From a virus: 38,307 bases of DNA. The position numbers and the translations under genes were made by a program. Where the stretch lies: positions 1 through 38,307 of IMG/VR virus record IMGVR_UViG_3300031707_000071; one strand, written 5' to 3'. The notes under the pieces are model-generated. The model saw only the letters and a list, made by a program, of their open reading frames with translations, was not told the origin of the DNA and made no database searches. Of this stretch, positions 5,839 to 12,993 are shown piece by piece; position 1 is the first letter of the stretch; every line of letters begins with the position of its first letter.

Positions 5839-6002
5839 GCGAAAAAGTGATTTGTGATTATTGCGGCGAAGAAACTGATGATTACAAAATAACAAAACTC
5901 GATGAAAAGATTTGCCAATCATGTCTGGAAAAAGAGGTTGATTTTTATTGGCAAAACATGGACACACCTTATGACTATGGTTATGACGGCGATGGATGGT
6001 AA
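5835..6002 (+). CDS. 55-residue zinc-finger protein
   Basis: The frame from ATG 5835 (ATGA overlap with the previous gene) encodes 55 residues with CDYCG at about residue 7 and CQSC at about residue 27, a small zinc knuckle pair, and an acidic aromatic tail. The short length and coupling fit a phage early miniprotein. No function can be given. Confidence 0.6.
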   Translation: MSEKVICDYCGEETDDYKITKLDEKICQSCLEKEVDFYWQNMDTPYDYGYDGDGW

Positions 6003-6004
6003 AG

Positions 6005-6100
6005 ATGATTGAACAACTCGCTTGGCATAAATATCCTGACGAAAAACCAAAATTAGATTCATACATAAATGAGGCAAAAGATGAAGATACCAATAAATAA
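6005..6100 (+). CDS. Possible 31-residue protein
   Basis: The ATG at 6005, 2 bp after the previous stop, opens a 31-codon frame (MIEQLAWHKYPDEKPKLDSY) that overlaps the next gene by 20 bp. Its position in the coupled array and the ribosome-like GGATGG upstream support it; its length is too small for any family call. It could be chance. Confidence 0.35.
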   Translation: MIEQLAWHKYPDEKPKLDSYINEAKDEDTNK

Positions 6101-6284
6101 AGCAAAAGAAATACTTAATCAGTTTGAGCTTGACCAAGTGATTATTTTTGGTTGGGAAGGAAAATCTGGCATTGTGCAAACAGCAACTTATGGAAAAACA
6201 AAAGACGATTGTAGTATGGCGAAAAATGGAGTAAATAAAATTATGAAGTTATGGGGGTTAGAAAAGATAAATAAATGTCAATAA
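6081..6284 (+). CDS. Hypothetical phage protein (67 residues)
   Basis: Start chosen at the ATG at 6081, which has GAGG 7 bp upstream; an in-frame ATG at 6069 lies before that site. The product has an alpha/beta pattern with ELDQVIIFGWEGKSGIVQTA followed by TYGKTKDDCSMAKNGVNKIM. The TYGKT-DC element recurs, to my knowledge, in small proteins of many phages, whose role is not established. It overlaps the HNH gene by 10 bp. Confidence 0.6.
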   Translation: MKIPINKAKEILNQFELDQVIIFGWEGKSGIVQTATYGKTKDDCSMAKNGVNKIMKLWGLEKINKCQ

Positions 6285-6589
6285 CCCAGTCCACAATAGG
6301 CATCCTGCTCAAAGACCAATCCGGCGCCTGTTGGAAATGTGGGCGATCCATACCGCCGTTTGAAGTCCACCATGCCGTATATTCCAGAGATATGCATTTT
6401 CAGAAATACCTGGACATGGCGGAGAATTTGATTTTAGTATGCCCGTATTGTCATGCAAATCATGGGGCTTTAGCTAATTTCCCCACTCGTAAAAAGGTAT
6501 GGCAATGGAAGGTAGAACACGGATATGAAATCAAGGCTTGGCATGAAAAACTGGACATGCTGATAAAAGATAACCTGGATGGAGAATAA
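6275..6589 (+). CDS. HNH endonuclease
   Basis: The 104-residue protein shows a complete HNH/treble-clef signature: a CWKCG knuckle (residues 19-23), the metal-binding HH pair in EVHHAVY (30-36), Asn in ENLILVC (50-56), and CPYCHANHG (56-64) with the second cysteine pair and final His. It is small and free-standing. Near a replication protein rather than beside terminase, it may serve recombination, replication or host DNA attack rather than packaging. Its stop overlaps the next start as TAATGG. Confidence 0.8.
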   Translation: MSITQSTIGILLKDQSGACWKCGRSIPPFEVHHAVYSRDMHFQKYLDMAENLILVCPYCHANHGALANFPTRKKVWQWKVEHGYEIKAWHEKLDMLIKDNLDGE

Positions 6590-7344
6590 TGGCTCGTGGT
6601 AGATTTATCGAAAAAAAGATTTGCATTGATAAGACAGTAAATGACCTTAGCTGTTTTGAATCCATGCTTGGGTTCACATGGCTAATAGCACACCTTGACT
6701 GCGAGGGTAGAACTTATGGCGATCCGGCTGTGGTTAGGTCATTTGTATTTCCCCGGCGCAACGATATTTCAATAGAACAGATGGAAAGTTTTATTAAAGA
6801 ATGGCATGATGCTGGATTGATTGTCTGGTATGAAGTTGACGGGGATAAATATATTTACTTCCCAAAATTCAAAAATTATCAAGTTGGATTGAATCCAGAA
6901 AGAGAAGCAAAGTCAGTAATACCTACTCATGAGCGGGTCAGGAATAAATCAGGAGTAGGTCAAGAGCAAATCCCTGTTAACGTTAAGGTTAAGGGTAAAG
7001 TGTTAAGTGATAAGGGTGAAGTTGAAGTTAAGGGCGAAAAACACGACAACAACCCGCAAAATCAACTTCTAAAAACATTCTCTGAGCATACAAAGCTGGA
7101 TTATGGCGCTGACGCTGAAAAGATAGCATTAGAACTAATACAAAAAGGCGTTATCCAGTCCGACATTGTCAATGCGATCAATTTCCTGAATAGTAAACCT
7201 GAATATAAATGCGTGTCTTTTAAGTCAATTCGTGCGCCTGCATTAATCGAAATGGAACGCAGGAAAAATAGTAAAAAGAAATCTGATCCAGAAGATCACC
7301 GCCGTTATCTCAAAGGCGAATATGGCGAATTTGGAAATCATTAG
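6589..7344 (+). CDS. Replication initiator / DnaD-like replisome protein
   Basis: The N-terminal 100 residues (MARGRFIEKKICIDKTVNDL, then SFVFPRRNDISIEQMESFIKEWHDAGLIVWYEVDGDKYIYFPKF) match the winged-helix domain of phage replisome organizers, which bind the origin. A linker rich in Lys and Val follows (residues 110-150). The C-terminal part (KVIALELIQKGVI-like helices to about residue 225) resembles a DnaD-type helical domain that engages the host helicase loader. No helicase gene is seen in the window, so the phage likely recruits the host replisome. The origin may lie inside this gene, but no iterons are obvious. Confidence 0.65.
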   Translation: MARGRFIEKKICIDKTVNDLSCFESMLGFTWLIAHLDCEGRTYGDPAVVRSFVFPRRNDISIEQMESFIKEWHDAGLIVWYEVDGDKYIYFPKFKNYQVGLNPEREAKSVIPTHERVRNKSGVGQEQIPVNVKVKGKVLSDKGEVEVKGEKHDNNPQNQLLKTFSEHTKLDYGADAEKIALELIQKGVIQSDIVNAINFLNSKPEYKCVSFKSIRAPALIEMERRKNSKKKSDPEDHRRYLKGEYGEFGNH

Positions 7345-7354
7345 GAGGCAGGAA

Positions 7355-7693
7355 ATGAAAATAATTTATATTGCAGGTAAATATTTTGGTAAGGCAGACC
7401 ATGACATTCTCGTCAATATCCAAGTTGCCCGAAATGAAGCCGAATTTGTTTGGTCGCAAGGCGGGTGTGCATTATGTCCTCACCTCAATTCGGCATGGAT
7501 GAGTGGATTGTGTCCAGAAAAAAACTTTTTAGAGGGTGATCTGGAATTGATAAAACGCTGTGATGCGATTTATACCTGCTGGAATTGGCAAGATAGTAAA
7601 GGAGCAACGGCGGAGGTACAACTGGCGCATGAACTTGGGATTCCGGTGTTACATAATCGCGTGGATGTAATGAAATATTTGGAATCTAAATGA
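7355..7693 (+). CDS. Nucleoside 2-deoxyribosyltransferase-like protein
   Basis: Start at ATG 7355, which has GGAGGC 6 bp upstream. The 112-residue product is a Rossmann-like fold. It shows MKIIYIAGKY at the N terminus, a helix with NIQVARNEAEFVW, then GDLELIKRCDAIYTCWNW at 61-78 and SKGATAEVQLAHELGIPV, where Glu87 sits at the position of the catalytic glutamate in this superfamily. Relatives include DUF4406 proteins found in phages. It may cleave nucleoside or nucleotide N-glycosidic bonds and so affect nucleotide pools or base modification; activity is inferred. Confidence 0.75.
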   Translation: MKIIYIAGKYFGKADHDILVNIQVARNEAEFVWSQGGCALCPHLNSAWMSGLCPEKNFLEGDLELIKRCDAIYTCWNWQDSKGATAEVQLAHELGIPVLHNRVDVMKYLESK

Positions 7694-7974
7694 CCCCCTC
7701 CTACGATTATGACAAATGCGTGGAAATGGTCTGTTATCTGCTCGGCAAGGCGGTCGAGTATTCACGCGGAGAAGGCATGTCCGATTATGTCAGCCCGGAT
7801 GACAACTGGACATTCAACCAGGAGGTGTCGGAATGTCAGAATTTTGTGAGGGGCGCCATGTTTGAATTTTACTGTGATCTATTGGGCGCAGGTGAGTATT
7901 CAATAAGTGCAATCCGGGACTATTCGCAGGTTGAACTGGACTGGTGGCAGCCAAAACTAATAGGAGTGGTGTGA
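7690..7974 (+). CDS. Hypothetical acidic protein
   Basis: The 94-residue protein overlaps its neighbours by 4 bp on both sides. It is acidic and helical with aromatic residues (YDYDKCVEMVCYLLGKAVEY and VELDWWQPKL) and shows no motif that I recognise. Its position between the deoxyribosyltransferase-like protein and the methyltransferase may be a hint of a shared DNA-modification or anti-restriction role, but nothing in the sequence proves this. Confidence 0.55.
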   Translation: MTPSYDYDKCVEMVCYLLGKAVEYSRGEGMSDYVSPDDNWTFNQEVSECQNFVRGAMFEFYCDLLGAGEYSISAIRDYSQVELDWWQPKLIGVV

Positions 7975-8804
7975 GCGAAGTCAAATTAATACTCGGCGAC
8001 TGTCTCGAAGTGATGAAGTCTATCCCTGATAAATCGGTGGATGCTGTGATAACTGACCCGCCATACGGGATAGGGATTGCAGAATGGGATTTCGTTGATG
8101 TTAAAAGCATTGTTCTTGAATGTAATCGTATAACGAAAGATTATTTTTGCTTTTTTGGTCAATTCCCCTATGTTTTGGAATGGGTTAATAATTCACAAAA
8201 ATCATTTAATTTTAGAGAATCTATTGCTTGGGTGAAAAGGTTGGTCGGTGTTGGTTTTAACTTATCGCGCGGGAAAGAGGAAATATTTATTTATGGAAAA
8301 TCGCATGATAAGTTTTATCAAGTAAAAGGTAAATATGAGGATGTAAAAGTACCTGGAATTCTTTTCGATATTTCTACTATTGATGGAATAAAAAGGCATT
8401 TATCTGATATGCGGCACGAAATGAAAACGGGGAAAAAAGGAATAATCAGTCAGACGGATTCTCAATTTTGTAGATATAAAGATTGTCCAGGGAGAGAGCG
8501 TTCCCCTGAACTTGTGAACTATACAAATGTATGGTCATTTTTACCACCCTCGAGATTAAATGCTGGCAGAAAAGAATTTAATCATCTAACTGAAAAACCA
8601 GTTGAGGTTATGAAGCGACTTATTGAAATGACGACATTGCCAGAAATGATGGTACTTGACCCCTTCATGGGTTCAGGCACAACCGGCGTGGCTTGCGTGC
8701 AGACTGGAAGGAACTTTATCGGCATAGAGATTGACCCGAAATACTTTGCTATTGCCGAAAAGAGAATCAAGGACGCTCAGCAACAAATGAGGTTGGAATT
8801 ATGA
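7971..8804 (+). CDS. DNA methyltransferase, beta class (N4-C or N6-A)
   Basis: I choose the GTG at 7971 (AGGAG 4 bp upstream, overlapping the previous stop as GTGA); from there the protein reads VSEVKLILGDCLEVMKSIPD, the typical beginning of this family. The catalytic motif IV TDPPYGIG lies at residues 28-35 and the SAM-binding motif I LDPFMGSGTTG at 229-239, then IGIEIDPKYF. That order is the beta arrangement of exocyclic amino methyltransferases. No restriction endonuclease gene adjoins, so it is an orphan enzyme, probably shielding phage DNA from host restriction. Recognition sequence unknown. The middle (residues 140-195) is the target-recognition region. Confidence 0.9.
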   Translation: MSEVKLILGDCLEVMKSIPDKSVDAVITDPPYGIGIAEWDFVDVKSIVLECNRITKDYFCFFGQFPYVLEWVNNSQKSFNFRESIAWVKRLVGVGFNLSRGKEEIFIYGKSHDKFYQVKGKYEDVKVPGILFDISTIDGIKRHLSDMRHEMKTGKKGIISQTDSQFCRYKDCPGRERSPELVNYTNVWSFLPPSRLNAGRKEFNHLTEKPVEVMKRLIEMTTLPEMMVLDPFMGSGTTGVACVQTGRNFIGIEIDPKYFAIAEKRIKDAQQQMRLEL

Positions 8805-9088
8805 ATAGTGTAAGCATTGAGATATTACCTGAGGAAGTAATTAAAGGCATGACACCCAACAGGTATTTGACAAGCCGTTATGGATTGTTGTATCGCCAAA
8901 TTGACGCGGCGCTTGCCAAAGAGGGCTGGATCAGAATTGCAGATTTTATTGATTTCAGGACAGCGCACAATATTTACCAGTCTGTCAGAAAACACTATAA
9001 GGGCAAGACGATTAGGTTCTACAAATATAACGGGGATGGCGAAATCGAACCGCAGATATTTATCAGGACGCGAAAGGAGCAGAAATGA
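8801..9088 (+). CDS. Hypothetical early protein, possible winged helix
   Basis: The 95-residue protein overlaps the methyltransferase stop (ATGA). The centre (YRQIDAALAKEGWIRIADFIDFRTAHNIYQSVRK) looks like two or three helices followed by strands KGKTIRFYKYNG and PQIFIRTRK, which would suit a winged-helix fold, but no definite signature is present. Function unknown. Confidence 0.55.
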   Translation: MNSVSIEILPEEVIKGMTPNRYLTSRYGLLYRQIDAALAKEGWIRIADFIDFRTAHNIYQSVRKHYKGKTIRFYKYNGDGEIEPQIFIRTRKEQK

Positions 9089-9303
9089 CTGACTATGATA
9101 CGGGTGATACGGATAATGCGATAGTGTGGTGTCCTTATTGTGGTCAAACTTATTATGTTAGGTTGGGTCATAATTGCGCCCAAGGTTATATGTTTGGCAC
9201 ATGGAATCCACAAAGTGTCTCTATTCTCATGCCAGAGATAATTCAACGTCTGGACATAATAATCGAGTTGCTTAATAAAATTGCAAGAGAGGAGCAGGAA
9301 TGA
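9085..9303 (+). CDS. Small protein with N-terminal zinc knuckle
   Basis: The 72 residues include WCPYCGQ at about residues 15-21 and a second Cys with nearby His (GHNC), enough for one zinc site. A C-terminal amphipathic helix (EIIQRLDIIIELLNKIAREEQ) may drive oligomerisation. The start overlaps the previous stop; AAAGGAG precedes it. One of about ten zinc-binding miniproteins in this early region. Confidence 0.6.
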   Translation: MTDYDTGDTDNAIVWCPYCGQTYYVRLGHNCAQGYMFGTWNPQSVSILMPEIIQRLDIIIELLNKIAREEQE

Positions 9304-9719
9304 CAGAACTAAAATCATTGCCCAAATGTCCACTTTGTGGAGGTGAACCAGATGAAACTGCTAATAATGTATTCGCTTGGGGCAAATTAGTACCAACTTT
9401 TACCTGTAAAGATAATAGATGTGCCATGTCAAGAACTGATTTTACAGAAAAAGAATGGTGTTCCCGTCCTCTCGAATCCGCCCTCGAAGCGCAGATGGCA
9501 GAGTTGGAATTAAAGGCTGCCACTTTTGAAATGGATGCAGATTGGGCAGAGGCGGGAATAAAAGATATGCAATTCCGTCTGAAAGAGGCGGTGGAGGAGA
9601 TTGAAATAAAAGTATCGAAACCAAGTAGTGGTGGAATTGGTTGGTTTGGAGCAATTCGTATTGAGGATATTCTTGATATTTTTCAACACCACTTTCCCGA
9701 ATTGGAGAAGAAGAAATGA
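9300..9719 (+). CDS. Lar-like zinc-ribbon protein
   Basis: The N terminus reads LPKCPLCGGEPDE (residues 6-18), with CKDNRC at about 36-41. This CPxCGGxP start followed by a second Cys pair is typical of the Lar family of phage restriction-alleviation proteins and related small zinc ribbons. A coiled-coil-like helix (residues 55-100) and a short C-terminal domain make it longer than usual Lar (139 residues), so a direct anti-restriction function is only a suggestion. Start overlaps the prior stop (ATGA) with GGAGCAGGA upstream. Confidence 0.55.
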   Translation: MTELKSLPKCPLCGGEPDETANNVFAWGKLVPTFTCKDNRCAMSRTDFTEKEWCSRPLESALEAQMAELELKAATFEMDADWAEAGIKDMQFRLKEAVEEIEIKVSKPSSGGIGWFGAIRIEDILDIFQHHFPELEKKK

Positions 9720-10051
9720 GAAAACGCAAATGGATTTATATCCAGAAGCCGCAAGATTATTGCATTGAATGTAATCTTTGCGGTGGAACCAATATCGAGT
9801 GGTCAGAATATGAACACATGATTTGGTGTTACGACTGCAAAAAAGATGTATCAGGAACTGGCGGGGTATTTGATGGTCCAATCTCATTAGGAGCATCAAG
9901 GTTGCTTGGAATGAACTTCGACCGCATTGAATTAAAAACTGGTCAACGTCTTTATATGACAAGGTGGGGCGGGAGATGGAAAAATAAATTTATTTATTGC
10001 CACAGAAAACCCAAGCCGGAATATGACCCACAATACCTGGAAGCAAAATGA
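9716..10051 (+). CDS. Zinc-binding phage protein of unknown function
   Basis: The 111-residue protein has CIECNLCGG at about residues 16-24 and WCYDCKKD at about 37-44, forming a zinc ribbon, followed by GTGGVFDGPISLGASRLLG, a Gly-rich block. From memory, similar proteins are widespread in phages, but no function is established. Tight coupling with the preceding gene (ATGA) and a site GGAGAAG support the start. Confidence 0.65.
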   Translation: MRKRKWIYIQKPQDYCIECNLCGGTNIEWSEYEHMIWCYDCKKDVSGTGGVFDGPISLGASRLLGMNFDRIELKTGQRLYMTRWGGRWKNKFIYCHRKPKPEYDPQYLEAK

Positions 10052-10082
10052 AACCCATAGTGAAATAGAGAGAGGATAAGTA

Positions 10083-10403
10083 ATGACCCTCAATGACCTC
10101 TTTGCTGCAGAGTTAACAAACAATAGCATCCAATTTGAACGCGAATATAAGCCGATACCAGGTAGAAGATTTGCTTATGACTTTTTTATCGGCTCATTAA
10201 ATAGGGATATGCCATTGCTCATAGAATTACAGGGCGGGATCTGGATGAAGCGGGCAGGTCATAATACAGGAAAAGGCATCCAGCGTGATTGTTTAAAACT
10301 GAACCTGGCAACGCTGAATGAATATGCGGTTATGCACTTCACCACGCAGGACGTTGAGGACGGCACAGCCATTAATTTAGTGATGAAATATTTGGAAAAA
10401 TGA
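10083..10403 (+). CDS. PD-(D/E)XK nuclease, possible Holliday junction resolvase
   Basis: The 106-residue protein shows the small-nuclease core. E20 lies in FEREYKP. D33 lies in RRFAYDFFI, and the ExQ pair (48-50) in LLIELQGGIW. GHNTGKGIQRDCLKLNLATL is followed by the strand YAVMHFT. This matches phage PD-(D/E)XK enzymes of the Vsr/DUF559 type, in which D and ExQ/ExE bind Mg. In a phage with an ERF annealing protein, a junction-resolving or end-processing role is likely. A 31-bp gap before it contains AGAGAGGAT as ribosome site. Confidence 0.75.
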   Translation: MTLNDLFAAELTNNSIQFEREYKPIPGRRFAYDFFIGSLNRDMPLLIELQGGIWMKRAGHNTGKGIQRDCLKLNLATLNEYAVMHFTTQDVEDGTAINLVMKYLEK

Positions 10404-10404
10404 A

Positions 10405-10644
10405 ATGAACATAGTACATTTAAAAGCCTCCCATCCAGACTATAAAAAATTTGAGTTGGTGCAAACACTATTGTGCTTGGCAACCAACCCGCACATGTCT
10501 ATTGGGATAGATAATGATATTCCAGAAGTAGAAATGAAAGCAATAAAAAAGATGATAGAAGATGATATGGGAGAAATGATAAATAATTACCAATTTCTGC
10601 CACCTAATATCGCAAAAGTTATAAATGAAATGGAGGAAAAATGA
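10405..10644 (+). CDS. Hypothetical helical protein
   Basis: This 79-residue protein follows the nuclease by 1 bp. It begins MNIVHLKASHPDYKKFELVQ and is mostly alpha-helical, rich in Met, Glu and Lys (VEMKAIKKMIEDDMGEMINN). No family recognised. The ribosome site is weak (GGAAAAA), so translation probably depends on coupling to the nuclease gene. Confidence 0.5.
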   Translation: MNIVHLKASHPDYKKFELVQTLLCLATNPHMSIGIDNDIPEVEMKAIKKMIEDDMGEMINNYQFLPPNIAKVINEMEEK

Positions 10645-10850
10645 TAACCTGTAAATATTGTGGCGTCATGACAAATGATAATGAGCATGAAAAGACTTGT
10701 CATTCTATACCTCATGTCTGCGAGACGTGTAAATGGTGTTGGTGGCAGGATGATACCTTCGATTCCTGTGATAATAAGAAATCGCCTGTTGATTGGATTA
10801 ATAGAAATAAACATAAAGGCTTTGGTTGTAACTTTTGGGGGGCAAAATGA
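10641..10850 (+). CDS. Cysteine-rich zinc-binding miniprotein
   Basis: Sixty-nine residues contain seven or more cysteines: CKYC near the start, then CETCKWC, and single Cys residues towards the end, with paired His. Two zinc sites are likely. The WCWW run is unusual. It starts in an ATGA overlap after GGAGGAAAA, the ribosome site repeated before several genes of this stretch. Function unknown. Confidence 0.6.
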   Translation: MITCKYCGVMTNDNEHEKTCHSIPHVCETCKWCWWQDDTFDSCDNKKSPVDWINRNKHKGFGCNFWGAK

Positions 10851-11032
10851 GCGTATCAAACAAGATATATAAACAGGCGTTCTCTACATTAGCAGATGCT
10901 GAAAAGAAAATCCGTATATTGGAAGATGAAAATAAAAAATTACGCGACTTGAATGCAAGACTCAATAAACAATTATCGAGTTTTATGGAATATTATGCCA
11001 CTGGAGAAAATAAGTCAACGGAGGAAAAATGA
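10847..11032 (+). CDS. Coiled-coil protein
   Basis: ATG at 10847 overlaps the previous stop and follows GGGGGGC. The 61-residue product is largely one heptad-repeat helix (residues 12-45: TLADAEKKIRILEDENKK, then LRDLNARLNKQL), so it should form a dimeric coiled coil. Possible adaptor or inhibitor; no family can be named. Confidence 0.6.
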   Translation: MSVSNKIYKQAFSTLADAEKKIRILEDENKKLRDLNARLNKQLSSFMEYYATGENKSTEEK

Positions 11033-11364
11033 TACCAGATGAGAGATTGAAAGCGTTTGCAGAGTATGAAAAGGGCATTCTTGATGATTGGGAATTATTA
11101 GATGTCGCAAATGAAGTATTGCCAGATATGGCAACCGAACTCCAGACTTCCCGCCAGACCATCAAGCGATTAGTGGAGGATGGGGAGAGATTGGCAAACA
11201 AATATATAACGCTAAGAAATAATTGCCCTGATATGTTGGTTGAGGAAGCAAGAGAATGTATCAGTAATACAAATGCGGCTATTCTCATTCAATGCTTAGC
11301 AGATATGGATAATGTTATTGATCAACACATCGCTTTGATGAAGGAATTGGAGGAAAAGAAATGA
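11029..11364 (+). CDS. Hypothetical helical early protein
   Basis: The 111-residue protein is helical throughout, with an N-terminal domain (LKAFAEYEKGILDDWELLDV) and a coiled-coil-like centre (TSRQTIKRLVEDGERLAN). It resembles the many Ea22-like helical early proteins of phages in general character only. Overlap with neighbours by 4 bp and GGAGGAAAA upstream support the start. Confidence 0.55.
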   Translation: MIPDERLKAFAEYEKGILDDWELLDVANEVLPDMATELQTSRQTIKRLVEDGERLANKYITLRNNCPDMLVEEARECISNTNAAILIQCLADMDNVIDQHIALMKELEEKK

Positions 11365-11726
11365 ATGGAATGACTGTCCTAACTAACACCGAGATAGACC
11401 GCAAGTGTGCGGAATTGATGGGTTGGAAAAAGGGAGAGAAATACCTTGTCAATAATGACGGGGGCGGGGTTTTGTTGATTACCGGCGAAACTCGTGCTGA
11501 AACTTGGCATCCCTCTACTGACCTCAACCAAGCGTGGCAGGTGGTGGATAGACTCGCAGAGAGTGGGTGGTATCTTATGTTGTACGGAACAGAAGGTATT
11601 TATACGGCATATTTTCGCAAGCCAGATAAAGATATGGTCATTCGAGAATCGGCCATGTCAAAGCCAACAAAAGATGTTAACCGCGCCATCTGTCTTGCCG
11701 CATTACAAGCATGGGAGGAAAAATGA
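11361..11726 (+). CDS. Phage ABA-sandwich domain protein
   Basis: The 121-residue protein reads EIDRKCAELMGWKKGE at residues 10-25, then a STDLNQAWQVVDRL block, a beta hairpin with YTAYFRKPD, and a C-terminal NRAICLAALQAWEEK. This order is that of the phage ABA-sandwich (BC1872-type) domain found in many phage and prophage proteins of unknown function. Start overlaps the preceding stop. Confidence 0.65.
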   Translation: MNGMTVLTNTEIDRKCAELMGWKKGEKYLVNNDGGGVLLITGETRAETWHPSTDLNQAWQVVDRLAESGWYLMLYGTEGIYTAYFRKPDKDMVIRESAMSKPTKDVNRAICLAALQAWEEK

Positions 11727-11920
11727 TACCAATTGTATGTCCAAATTGTAATTCTCAAATAGGTGTTACTCTTCTATGTGGTTCAACTGGTAGTAATAAA
11801 CATCAATATGTTTGTAGAAAATGTGGGCATGTTTGGTCGGTTGAATTTACAAAATCGGATAAATATGGTTTTGAAAAGAATGAAAGAAATGTGCACATCT
11901 CTTTCTGGGAGGAAAAATGA
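11723..11920 (+). CDS. Small zinc-ribbon protein
   Basis: ATG at 11723 follows GGAGGAAAA and overlaps the preceding stop. The 65 residues hold CPNCNS at about 6-11 and CRKCGHVW at about 34-41, a zinc ribbon similar to those of transcription-factor or translation-related proteins. The tail is polar. It could bind RNA or RNA polymerase; there is no direct evidence. Confidence 0.6.
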   Translation: MIPIVCPNCNSQIGVTLLCGSTGSNKHQYVCRKCGHVWSVEFTKSDKYGFEKNERNVHISFWEEK

Positions 11921-12312
11921 CATCCCCCCGCGCTAAAAAGTTGGCCAAAAAATATTTCAAGTGGTGGACAAATTGGCTTGGATTGCGATCTGGAAAGATT
12001 GATTTATGCTTTGTGGATTACATCAAAGAAAATATAGCGGGTAGTGGCGCAACTTATATCAATCCAGATGTAGTGGGTAAATGTTGGACTGATTGGCGTT
12101 ATCAAGAAACGACTATCCAGTTATCAATGCATAAACTTCGTAAATTAGATAAGAAAAATATTGAAAAGTGTATTGTCCATGAACTTATGCATGTCTTCCT
12201 CAATGAAATGCGTGAACAAGGATATGACAATAAAAGTATTGACCATGAAGAACATGTGGCAACACAGTTACAAAAAGCGTTTATGTGGGTAAGGGAGGGG
12301 GCGAAGGAATAA
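11917..12312 (+). CDS. HELMH zinc metalloprotease-like protein
   Basis: The 131-residue protein has the zincin motif HELMH at residues 88-92 (CIVHELMHVFLNE), with a possible third ligand in SIDHEEHVAT (residues 108-115). That is the layout of small SprT- or ImmA-like metallopeptidases. ImmA-type proteases cleave repressors in some mobile elements, which would be of interest here because the window holds an XRE repressor; but this gene lies 10 kb away in the early operon, so the target is open. The start overlaps the zinc-ribbon stop and follows GGAGGAAAA. Confidence 0.7.
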   Translation: MTSPRAKKLAKKYFKWWTNWLGLRSGKIDLCFVDYIKENIAGSGATYINPDVVGKCWTDWRYQETTIQLSMHKLRKLDKKNIEKCIVHELMHVFLNEMREQGYDNKSIDHEEHVATQLQKAFMWVREGAKE

Positions 12313-12512
12313 TGTCCGAAACCCAAGCCGCGTATCTTCCCGATAATTCCCTGACGATCGATCAATTAAAAATGATTGATGGATTTTTAGATATTATCAG
12401 GCAACACGGTGGATTTGGGATCATTAACATCGAGGTAAAAAGTGGTAGGGTGAAATTCATCAACCTTGAAAAGCTAAGTGTAAAAGCGACGGGAGGTGAT
12501 CAAGAGAAATAA
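12312..12512 (+). CDS. DUF2292/YezD-like small protein
   Basis: Start at ATG 12312, overlapping the protease stop as TAATG. The 66-residue product carries FLDIIRQHGGFGIINIEVKS followed by GRVKFINLEKLSVK, the helix plus two-strand pattern of YezD (DUF2292) proteins, whose role is unknown. It is the last gene of the early region; a promoter and a terminator follow. Confidence 0.55.
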   Translation: MSETQAAYLPDNSLTIDQLKMIDGFLDIIRQHGGFGIINIEVKSGRVKFINLEKLSVKATGGDQEK

Positions 12513-12517
12513 AATGA

Positions 12518-12526
12518 TGTTATAAT
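12518..12526 (+). promoter_or_regulatory. Extended -10 promoter before the lysis genes
   Basis: TGTTATAAT is a perfect extended -10 (TGn-TATAAT). No good -35 hexamer is at the right distance, as is normal for extended -10 promoters. The start of transcription would be near 12533, giving a leader of about 70 nt before the terminator at 12570-12606. Confidence 0.6.
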
Positions 12527-12569
12527 GAATAAACAACTGAATATTGATTTTAGCCCGCAGAGGCATGAT

Positions 12570-12606
12570 CCCGGGGCGTTCACAAGATGAACGCTTCGGG
12601 TTTTTT
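12570..12606 (+). terminator. Strong intrinsic terminator in the lysis leader
   Basis: CCCG (12570-12573) pairs with CGGG (12597-12600) outside GCGTTCA/TGAACGC (12576-12582/12588-12594), followed by six T. It stands between the promoter at 12518 and the holin gene, so reading into the lysis genes requires antitermination or reflects a short leader RNA. The T-run continues into GTTTAACGA, also present after the capsid-gene terminator. Confidence 0.8.
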
Positions 12607-12628
12607 GTTTAACGAAAGGAGTTTGTTT

Positions 12629-12979
12629 ATGTGGTGGAAAGAATTTCTGAGTTTGTTTGTTGAAAAAGTTTTACTGGCATTTGCGCCGCTCCTAGCTTCC
12701 CTGGCTGTTGCTTGGCTACTGACCAAAGTGCGCCAAGCGTGGATGGAGTTCAAAAGCTTGCACGGTGGTGAGGCATGGATACTTGAAGAAATTGCCCTGG
12801 TTGCTGTGAAAGCGGCTGAACAGGCGAATCTTTCCGGTCAGATTGAAGATAAAAAAGATTATGCCGTGGCTGTGGCAATGGAATGGCTGAAAGCGCGTGG
12901 ATTGAAAATTGATTTATCAGTTATCGACGCGGCTATTGAAGCAGCCGTCTTTGACGAATTCAATAAACCGGCAAAATAA
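12629..12979 (+). CDS. Phage holin, LLH family
   Basis: I choose ATG 12629, with AAAGGAG 7 bp before; an earlier in-frame ATG at 12587 lies in the terminator stem. The 116-residue protein has one membrane span at about residues 8-31 (LFVEKVLLAFAPLLASLAVA), then a conserved helical part with WILEEIALVAVKAAEQANLSG and a C-terminal helix with VIDAAIEAAV, as in LLH-family holins. Holins open the membrane at the end of infection so that the lysozyme encoded next can reach the wall. Confidence 0.85.
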   Translation: MWWKEFLSLFVEKVLLAFAPLLASLAVAWLLTKVRQAWMEFKSLHGGEAWILEEIALVAVKAAEQANLSGQIEDKKDYAVAVAMEWLKARGLKIDLSVIDAAIEAAVFDEFNKPAK

Positions 12980-12993
12980 TTATCCCCGGGTGT

